Assembly (NCBI GenBank): GCA_016779325.1
Contig: JADHNU010000013.1
Coordinates: forward strand, 1 to 53,676
Source: Pseudomonadales bacterium
GTDB taxonomy: Bacteria > Pseudomonadota > Gammaproteobacteria > Pseudomonadales > Azotimanducaceae
DNA length: 53,676 bases
Reading direction: 5' to 3'
Positions 47,654 to 53,676 of the stretch are shown one piece after another; position 1 is the first letter of the stretch; every line of letters begins with the position of its first letter. The notes beneath the pieces were generated by a model, which was not told the DNA's origin, did not search any database, and worked only from the letters and a program-made list of their open reading frames with translations. The translations under genes were made by a program, and so were the position numbers.

Positions 47654-48415
47654 GTGGACGTCTTTAAGCATAATCAAGCGGCCTGGAATGCCGAGGCGCG
47701 GGCGGGCGAGCGGTGGTCTACCCCAAGCTCGAAGGCGGCCCTTGCCCAGGCCCGGGCGGGGAGCCCGGCGATCTATCTCACGCCGAACCGTCCTGTCCCT
47801 GCTCCGTGGCTGGGAACTCTTAAGGGCGCGAAGGTGCTTGCCCTCGGTTCCGGGGGTGGGCAACAGGTTCCCTTGCTCTCCGCCGCGGGGGCACGAGTTT
47901 TAAGTTTGGATGCCTCCCTCGAACAGCTGAAGCTCGATTTAGCCACGGCGCAGCGGGCGGGCCATCCCGTGCACGGCGTACTCGGCGATATGGCCGATCT
48001 CAGTGCCCTGCCAAACGATTTCTTTGATCTGGTGGTGAACCCCGTCAGCACGGTTTTTGTTCCGAACGTGCGTCCCGTCTGGCGCGAGGTCGCCCGGGTG
48101 CTTAGACCCGGTGGCCGGCTTTTAACCGGGGTGATGAATCCGGCGTTTTTTCTCTTCGATCATGACCCCTTACCAAGGGGCGTGCGCCCCGAGGTGCGCT
48201 ATGCGCTGCCGACGAGCGATGTGCTCCAGGGCGCGGACGTCTCCCAGCGCGCTGTCGAATTTAGCCATAGTCTGACGGACTTCATCGCTGGGCAGCTGGA
48301 GGTAGGCCTTCAGCTTTCTGGGTTTTTTGAAGATGACTGGGATGCCGATGCCTCGCCGCTAAATGCCTACTTCCCGATCTACCTAGCGATGATGAGCCAC
48401 AAAGCGCTAGCCTAA
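47654..48415 (+). CDS. Class I SAM-dependent methyltransferase
   Basis: A 253-residue protein with the Rossmann methyltransferase fold. Motif I is VLALGSGGGQQVPLL, the acidic end of strand 2 is LSLDAS, then GDMADLSALPNDFFDLVV (motif II region) and VLRPGGRLLTGVMNP (motif III). The N-terminal VFKHNQAAWNAEARAGERW resembles methyltransferases of small molecules with an N-terminal lid (the W-N-x-x-A pattern). The start is GTG at 47654. It begins 9 bp after mnmE and is probably cotranscribed. The substrate is unknown; ubiquinone-type or tRNA-linked roles cannot be told apart from sequence. Confidence 0.85.
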   Translation: MDVFKHNQAAWNAEARAGERWSTPSSKAALAQARAGSPAIYLTPNRPVPAPWLGTLKGAKVLALGSGGGQQVPLLSAAGARVLSLDASLEQLKLDLATAQRAGHPVHGVLGDMADLSALPNDFFDLVVNPVSTVFVPNVRPVWREVARVLRPGGRLLTGVMNPAFFLFDHDPLPRGVRPEVRYALPTSDVLQGADVSQRAVEFSHSLTDFIAGQLEVGLQLSGFFEDDWDADASPLNAYFPIYLAMMSHKALA

Positions 48416-48439
48416 CCGCCTCACGGGGAGGGGTAGAGT

Positions 48440-49462
48440 ATGGAAAAGCATCAACCGGGAACGGACGCTCACGCAGCCTGGCTGGCCCAGGTTCGGGAAC
48501 CCATCATCGATCCGGAGCGTCGCATCTGCGATCCCCACCACCATTTGTGGGACCGCAATGGCTATCGCTATCTGCTCCACGAGCTGCTGGCGGACGTGCA
48601 AAGCGGTCACCGCGTGGTGAGTACGGTGCACATTGAATGCGCCAGCATGTACCGGGCAACGGGCCCGGTTGCGCTGCGCCCCGTTGGGGAAACGGAGTTT
48701 GTGAACGGCATTGCCGCCATGAGCGCCAGTGGCGGCTATGGTGATGTGCAGGTCGCTGCGGGCATTGTGGGCTTTGCCGATTTATGTCTTGGGTCGGCCG
48801 TAGGAGGGGTTCTTGATGCGCACTGCGCGGCGTCCCCGCGCTTTCGGGGCATACGTCACGCGGCAAGCTTTGATGAGAGCGATGCCGTCCGCAATGCCCA
48901 CACAAACCCCCCTAAGGGCCTATATTATTTGGAGGCGTTTCGCGCCGGCTTTAAGGAGCTGGCGCCGCGGAACCTTTCCTTTGAAGCCTGGCAATACCAT
49001 CACCAGCTCAGGGACGTTATTGACCTCGCTCGGGCCTTTCCCGACACGCGGATTATCCTGAATCACTTTAGCGGTCCCCTGGGAATTGGCCCCTACGCGG
49101 GGCGCCGGGAGGAGATCTTCCAACGTTGGCGCCGTGATTTAGCGGAACTGGCGAGATGTGAAAACGTGGTCGCAAAGCTTGGGGGGCTCGTGATGCCCGT
49201 GAATGGTTTCGGGTTTCACTACCAGGCGACGCCCCCAAGCTCCGATGCCCTGCTCGAGGCCACGGGCCCCTACTATCAAGAGGCCCTCGCATGCTTCGGC
49301 GCGGCGCGTTGTATGTTCGAATCGAACTTCCCGGTGGACAAGGCAAGCGTGTCCTACCCCGTACTTTGGAACGCTTTTAAAAAACTCGTGGTTGATGGCT
49401 CCGAGGCCGAGAAGGATGCGCTGTTTCACGACACCGCCGCCGCGTGTTACCGCTTGAGCTAG
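48440..49462 (+). CDS. Amidohydrolase family 2 protein
   Basis: A 340-residue metal-dependent hydrolase or decarboxylase of the amidohydrolase-2 group (TIM barrel). It shows the first metal motif DPHHHLWD near residue 31, VHIECAS on strand 2, a His in RGIRHAAS and in ILNHFSGP, and the C-terminal [10 protein letters not shown]. In the last motif the usual Asp of GSD is Asn (ESN), a variant seen in a subgroup of this family. Relatives include lactone hydrolases for sugar or pyrone acids. GGAGGGG precedes the ATG. It is wedged between mnmE and mnmG with the methyltransferase gene. The substrate is unknown. Confidence 0.83.
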   Translation: MEKHQPGTDAHAAWLAQVREPIIDPERRICDPHHHLWDRNGYRYLLHELLADVQSGHRVVSTVHIECASMYRATGPVALRPVGETEFVNGIAAMSASGGYGDVQVAAGIVGFADLCLGSAVGGVLDAHCAASPRFRGIRHAASFDESDAVRNAHTNPPKGLYYLEAFRAGFKELAPRNLSFEAWQYHHQLRDVIDLARAFPDTRIILNHFSGPLGIGPYAGRREEIFQRWRRDLAELARCENVVAKLGGLVMPVNGFGFHYQATPPSSDALLEATGPYYQEALACFGAARCMFESNFPVDKASVSYPVLWNAFKKLVVDGSEAEKDALFHDTAAACYRLS

Positions 49463-49526
49463 GGGCTATGGCCCGCGCAGGGCCTTCCTTATACTCTCGC
49501 GCCCCAAACCCCAGGAGTCGGTGCTC

Positions 49527-51410
49527 ATGGATTTCGAAAAACGCTACGACGTCATCGTGATAGGCGGAGGCCATGCTGGCACGGAGGCGGCGCTGGCAGC
49601 GGCCCGGCTTGGGGCGGATACCTTGCTGCTTACCCAGAGCATCGAAACCTTGGGCCAAATGTCCTGTAACCCCGCCCTTGGGGGTATCGGTAAAACCCAT
49701 CTGGTTCGAGAGATTGATGCCCTTGGGGGGGCCATGGCCCTGGCGGGAGACCAGGCGGGCATCCAGTTTCGTACCTTAAACGCGCGCAAAGGACCGGCGG
49801 TGCAAGCCACCCGCGCCCAAGCCGATCGCGCGCTCTATCGCGCGGCGATCCGCGAGATCGTTGAAAACCAGCCACGCCTTTCCCTATTTCAGCAAAGCGT
49901 GACGGATCTGTTGGTAGAAGGCGATCGGGTGTGCGGCGCGGTCACTCAGCTTGGCTTGACCTTCCGGGCCGCGACGGTGGTGCTGACCACGGGGACCTTT
50001 TTGGGCGGACGCATTCACGTTGGGGAAGCTCAGCACGAAGGCGGGCGGGCGGGTGATGCCCCGGCCAATGCGCTGGCGCAACGACTCCGCGCGTTGCCGT
50101 TCCGAGTTGGGCGCTTAAAAACCGGCACGCCGCCCCGTATCGATGGGCGTACCGTGGACTTTTCCGTGATGACGCCCCAACCTGGGGATGAACCGCGACC
50201 GACCCTTTCCTTGCGCAGCGACCGAAGCGTGCATCCCCGCCAAGTACCGTGCTGGATTACGCGAACCAACGCCAAAACCCATGACCTGATTCGAAGCGGG
50301 CTCGACCGATCCCCCATGTATGCAGGGCGCATTGAGGGCGTGGGCCCGCGCTATTGCCCCTCCGTGGAAGATAAGGTGGTGCGCTTTGAGGACAAGGATT
50401 CGCACCAGATTTTCGTGGAGCCGGAAGGCTTAAGTACCCATGAGCTCTACCCCAATGGCATTTCCACGAGCCTTCCCTTCGAGCTTCAGTTGGCTTTTGT
50501 GCGGACCATCCCGGGTTTCGAGCAGGCACACATTACCCGGCCCGGCTATGCCATCGAATATGACTTCTTTGATCCGCGGGATTTGCAGCCCACGCTCGAG
50601 ACCCACTGTGTGGAAGGGCTCTTCTTCGCCGGGCAGATCAACGGCACGACGGGTTATGAGGAAGCGGCAGCGCAGGGCCTGCTCGCCGGCGCCAATGCAG
50701 CCCTAAAGGCGCAGGGGCGAGAAAGCTTGGCCCTCGAGCGAGACGAGGCCTACCTTGGGGTGCTCGTTGACGACCTCATCCGTCTGGGCACCAAAGAACC
50801 CTATCGCATGTTTACCAGCCGAGCGGAGTATCGTCTTCTTCTCCGTCAGGACAACGCGGACCTTCGCCTAACGGCTAAGGGCCGAGCGCTCGGTTTAGTG
50901 GGGAACGCCCAATGGGCAGCCTTTGAGACGAAGCGCCAGGCCATCGAGGCGACGATCGCCGAGTTACACCGTACCCCTCTGATTCCTGGGAGCCCGCTTG
51001 CCCTCGCCCTAGAGGGCCGTTGCGGGGTGTCCATCGAAAAAGAAGGGTCGCTCGCTCAGGCCCTTCGGCGGCCTGAAGTTCAGTGGGCCGACGTGGCTGC
51101 AGCGCTCGGTCGGGCGCCCCTGGCAGAGGCCGTGGCGGAACAGGTCGCGGTGCAAATCAAGTACGACGGCTACATCGCTCGGCAGCGCGCGGAGGTGGAT
51201 CGGCTTAAAGGTCAGGGCGATACCCCGCTCCCCTTTGATTTGGATTACACTCGCGTGGCCGGACTGTCCCATGAGGTTTGTCAGAAGCTCAAGGAAACGC
51301 GGCCCGACAGCCTGGCCCGGGCGGCCCGCATTCCTGGGGTTACCCCAGCGGCCATTGCCCAACTGGCGATTCATCTAAAGAAGCAGAACGCCCGGTCTGC
51401 TGCGTGCTAG
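49527..51410 (+). CDS. mnmG: tRNA uridine-5-carboxymethylaminomethyl modification enzyme MnmG (GidA)
   Basis: MnmG is the FAD-dependent partner of MnmE in U34 modification. The 627-residue protein has the dinucleotide loop [42 protein letters not shown] (in part), the [11 protein letters not shown] motif, [20 protein letters not shown] and the C-terminal helical domain with YIARQ. I prefer the ATG at 49527, 9 bases after AGGAG, over the GTG at 49521. The last 7 bp overlap the rsmG start. Confidence 0.97.
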   Translation: MDFEKRYDVIVIGGGHAGTEAALAAARLGADTLLLTQSIETLGQMSCNPALGGIGKTHLVREIDALGGAMALAGDQAGIQFRTLNARKGPAVQATRAQADRALYRAAIREIVENQPRLSLFQQSVTDLLVEGDRVCGAVTQLGLTFRAATVVLTTGTFLGGRIHVGEAQHEGGRAGDAPANALAQRLRALPFRVGRLKTGTPPRIDGRTVDFSVMTPQPGDEPRPTLSLRSDRSVHPRQVPCWITRTNAKTHDLIRSGLDRSPMYAGRIEGVGPRYCPSVEDKVVRFEDKDSHQIFVEPEGLSTHELYPNGISTSLPFELQLAFVRTIPGFEQAHITRPGYAIEYDFFDPRDLQPTLETHCVEGLFFAGQINGTTGYEEAAAQGLLAGANAALKAQGRESLALERDEAYLGVLVDDLIRLGTKEPYRMFTSRAEYRLLLRQDNADLRLTAKGRALGLVGNAQWAAFETKRQAIEATIAELHRTPLIPGSPLALALEGRCGVSIEKEGSLAQALRRPEVQWADVAAALGRAPLAEAVAEQVAVQIKYDGYIARQRAEVDRLKGQGDTPLPFDLDYTRVAGLSHEVCQKLKETRPDSLARAARIPGVTPAAIAQLAIHLKKQNARSAAC

Positions 51411-52051
51411 GGGCCGACGCCTATAGGGCCCGCCTCGAAGCCGGGCTCGAGGGTTTGGCTTTGCCCCTGGAGGGGCAAGCCGTTGATCGGCTTCTAGGGT
51501 GGCTTGCGCTTCATGAGCGCTGGTCCCGGGCCTTCAACTTAACGGGGTCCCAGGCGCCGGAGGTGCTTATCGATGGGCACTTGCTTGATTGCGCCGCTAT
51601 CCTTCCAGCCCTTCCCCCTTCCGGGGTTTTGTACGACGTAGGCAGTGGCGCGGGCTTGCCTGGGTTGGTGCTTGCGGCGCTGGCGCCAGAGCGCCCTTTC
51701 ATTTTGGTGGAATCCCTCGGTAAGCGCGTACGCTTTCTCGAGCAGGTCATTGCAGAGCTCGATCTGAAGCACGTGTCCGTGCAGCAAAGCCGCGCTGAGG
51801 CCACCGCCTTCGATCCCGAGGCCGCGGGCATCTTGGTCCGGGCCGTGGCCTCCCTTGAGAAGCTATGCGGTCTGCTCGCCGCGCCCCTTCACGCTGGGGG
51901 TAGGCTCCTCGCCATGAAAGGCGATCAGTGGCCGCAGGAATGGGCGCCGCTGGAGCGCCGCTTTCGGCTGGAAGCGCGTTATGCTTACCGCGTGCCCGGC
52001 TATGATCAGGAACGGGTGCTCCTGACCATTCGCGCAGGGGAGCAAAGATGA
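51404..52051 (+). CDS. rsmG: 16S rRNA (guanine-527-N7)-methyltransferase RsmG (GidB)
   Basis: RsmG methylates G527 of 16S rRNA; loss gives low-level streptomycin resistance in several bacteria. The 215-residue protein (E. coli 207) shows the family segment [28 protein letters not shown] as motif I ([12 protein letters not shown]), [14 protein letters not shown] and [11 protein letters not shown] start it at the GTG at 51404, which overlaps the mnmG stop. The same frame is open further upstream inside mnmG to an ATG at 51278, but those residues are not family-like. It overlaps parA by ATGA. Confidence 0.94.
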   Translation: MLGADAYRARLEAGLEGLALPLEGQAVDRLLGWLALHERWSRAFNLTGSQAPEVLIDGHLLDCAAILPALPPSGVLYDVGSGAGLPGLVLAALAPERPFILVESLGKRVRFLEQVIAELDLKHVSVQQSRAEATAFDPEAAGILVRAVASLEKLCGLLAAPLHAGGRLLAMKGDQWPQEWAPLERRFRLEARYAYRVPGYDQERVLLTIRAGEQR

Positions 52052-52842
52052 CTCAAGACGTCATCGCGATCACCAATCAAAAGGGCGGGGTCGGAAAAAC
52101 CACCACCAGCATCAACTTGGCCGCGGCCCTGGCGAAGTTTGGAGACCCGGTTTTACTGGTTGATCTCGACCCCCAGGGCAACGCGACGACCGGATCCGGT
52201 GTGGATAAGCGTGCGCTTTCGCTCACCTTGTGCGACGCCTTGCTTGACGCCCGGGTGACCTTCCCCGAGGTGGTGCAAACCACGGCTGGGGGCTTCGATC
52301 TGCTCCCCGCTAATGGCGACCTTGTGGCCGCGGAAGTGGGTCTGCTCGACAAGCCGGCACGGGAGCGCCAGCTCAAGCGCTTCCTCGAAGGCAGCCCTAC
52401 CGCCTATCGCTGGATCCTGATTGACTGCCCGCCCGCCCTGTCCTTGCTGACGGTGAACGCCCTGGTGGCCGCGACGGGCGTGTTGATCCCCATGCAGTGC
52501 GAGTTTTATGCCCTTGAGGGGCTGTCGGCGCTGCTAGAGACCCTGGAGGGGGTGCGCGATCACAGTAATCCCGGACTGAACATTTTGGGGCTTCTACGCA
52601 CCATGTACGATCCCCGGAACGGGTTAACCCGCGATGTGTCACGCCAGCTCCTAGCTCACTTTGGCGATCGCGTGTTTCGTACGGTCATCCCAAGAAATAT
52701 CCGCCTGGCGGAAGCGCCAAGCCACGGCCTCCCCGCCGTGGCCTATGACCGCCTCTCGCGGGGGGCCGTTGCCTATGAAGCCCTGGCCCAGGAGCTTCGG
52801 CGTCGTCAGGACGCCGGGAGCAAGGAGACGAAGGCCTCATGA
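52048..52842 (+). CDS. parA: Chromosome partitioning ATPase ParA (Soj)
   Basis: ParA is a Walker-type ATPase that binds DNA non-specifically and moves ParB-parS complexes apart. The 264-residue protein has the deviant Walker A KGGVGKTTTSIN (residues about 11-22), the second motif DLDPQGNATTG and Walker B ILIDCPPALS. It lacks the N-terminal DNA-binding extension of plasmid ParA, so it is the chromosomal type. It overlaps rsmG (ATGA) and parB (ATGA). Its targets are the two parS sites in recF. Confidence 0.97.
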   Translation: MTQDVIAITNQKGGVGKTTTSINLAAALAKFGDPVLLVDLDPQGNATTGSGVDKRALSLTLCDALLDARVTFPEVVQTTAGGFDLLPANGDLVAAEVGLLDKPARERQLKRFLEGSPTAYRWILIDCPPALSLLTVNALVAATGVLIPMQCEFYALEGLSALLETLEGVRDHSNPGLNILGLLRTMYDPRNGLTRDVSRQLLAHFGDRVFRTVIPRNIRLAEAPSHGLPAVAYDRLSRGAVAYEALAQELRRRQDAGSKETKAS

Positions 52843-53676
52843 GTACAAAAAAACGGGGCCTCGGGCGAGGCCTAGAATCCCTTTTGGGCGCTGCGCCGGC
52901 CCCCGTTGCGTCGGCCAAGTCGGAGGCAGCACCTTCCCCTTTTGCGCCGGAGGTACCCCCGGCATCCCAGCCCCCAGGAGCGGACGTGGGAGGCGCAACG
53001 CTACGCGCTTTGCCCATCGAGCAGCTTCAACGGGGCGCCTTCCAGCCGCGCCAGCATTTTGACGAGGAAGCCCTTGAGGAGCTTGCGGCCTCCATTCGAA
53101 GCCAGGGGCTGATGCAGCCCCTCGTGGTGCGACCCCTCGGGGAGAGCCGCTACGAAATTATTGCCGGGGAGCGCCGCTGGCGCGCGGCGCAACGGGCCGG
53201 TTTAGATCGCGTACCCGCGCTGGTGCGATCCCTTGATGATCAAAGCGCTTTGGCGCTCGCGCTGATTGAGAATATCCAGCGAGAAGATCTTAGCCCCTTA
53301 GAGGAGGCGGCGGCGCTCGAGCGCCTCATGCGCACCTTTTCCCTTACCCAGAGCCAGGCGGCAGAAGCGGTGGGAAAGCAGCGCGCTACCGTCGCCAACC
53401 TCTTACGGCTGCTGCGTTTGGGGGCAGAAGCACGGCGGTTCCTGGAGCGGGGGGATTTGACCATGGGCCATGCGCGCGCCTTATTGGCCCTCGAGGAGCC
53501 CAAGCAAGGTGCGCTTGCCCGGGAGGCCGTCCAGCGCGGCTGGACCGTGCGGGAGGTCGAGCGACAGGTGCAGAAAACGATGTTGCCGCCGCAAGGCAAG
53601 CCCCCTCGCCCTGCCCCCGATCGAGATACCGTCGCCCTCGAGCGCACCCTCGCGGAGCGCCTCGGCGCGCCCGTGA
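52839..53676 (+). CDS. parB: Chromosome partitioning protein ParB (partial, cut by window end)
   Basis: ParB binds parS, spreads as a CTP-dependent clamp and guides origin segregation. The visible 279 codons start MSTKKRGLGRGLESLLG, the ParA-interaction motif. An Ala/Pro-rich linker follows, then the CTP-binding domain with GERRWRAAQ and ENIQREDLSPLEEA, and the helix-turn-helix region (LTQSQAAEAVGKQRATVANLLRLL in part). The frame is still open at 53676, so only the C-terminal dimerisation domain is missing. It overlaps parA by ATGA. The start codon is followed by a run of seven A, with the frame intact. Confidence 0.96.
   Translation, partial: MSTKKRGLGRGLESLLGAAPAPVASAKSEAAPSPFAPEVPPASQPPGADVGGATLRALPIEQLQRGAFQPRQHFDEEALEELAASIRSQGLMQPLVVRPLGESRYEIIAGERRWRAAQRAGLDRVPALVRSLDDQSALALALIENIQREDLSPLEEAAALERLMRTFSLTQSQAAEAVGKQRATVANLLRLLRLGAEARRFLERGDLTMGHARALLALEEPKQGALAREAVQRGWTVREVERQVQKTMLPPQGKPPRPAPDRDTVALERTLAERLGAPV

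Overview
This is a GC-rich chromosome segment of a motile, aerobic gammaproteobacterium that carries the replication origin. The evidence is the ordered set parB-parA-rsmG-mnmG / mnmE-yidC-yidD-rnpA-rpmH / oriC / dnaA-dnaN-recF-gyrB, followed by plsC, trkA-rsmB-fmt-def, dprA, aroE and prlC-yheV. That order, with polA next to engB, cytochrome c4 and dsbA, and polA next to a DUF2782 gene and thrB, matches the Pseudomonas-type gammaproteobacterial layout. I cannot name the genus. I saw no tRNA, rRNA, insertion sequence, prophage or CRISPR array, and no clearly broken gene.

Layout. 1-3833: flagellar genes flgA, flgM, flgN, motA, motB, with a sigma-54-type promoter and paired palindromes before flgA and a FliA-type promoter before flgM. 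3843-10620: an accessory-looking block with a lone homodimeric pyruvate dehydrogenase E1, a protein carrying both diagnostic motifs of halohydrin dehalogenases, a PQQ/haem c alcohol dehydrogenase and a PhzF-family protein. 10625-17646: dsbA, cytochrome c4, engB, a probable small RNA, polA, DUF2782, an unknown exported protein and thrB. 17643-26297: the aa3-type cytochrome c oxidase cluster with its haem A and copper assembly factors. 26410-32080: dinF, yheV, prlC, aroE, dprA. 32253-37165: def-fmt-rsmB-trkA-plsC. 37162-43214: gyrB, recF (carrying two perfect parS sites), dnaN, dnaA. 43215-43812: oriC. 43813-53676: rpmH to parB, with parB cut by the window end.

How the genes work together. Cytochrome c4 is a plausible electron carrier from the PQQ alcohol dehydrogenase to the ctaCDE oxidase. 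SCO1, Cox11, SURF1, CtaA and CtaB mature that oxidase. ParA and ParB act on the parS sites in recF to segregate the origin. YidC and YidD serve membrane protein insertion, and MnmE and MnmG jointly modify tRNA wobble uridines.

Most notable items: (1) a probable sigma-E-controlled small RNA between polA and engB, the locus of Spot 42 in E. coli and ErsA in Pseudomonas, with C-rich loops and an intrinsic terminator; (2) the candidate halohydrin dehalogenase; (3) the two parS sites encoding the same peptide within recF; (4) a structured leader before ctaC; (5) a second CxxxC, SCO-like protein in the oxidase cluster.
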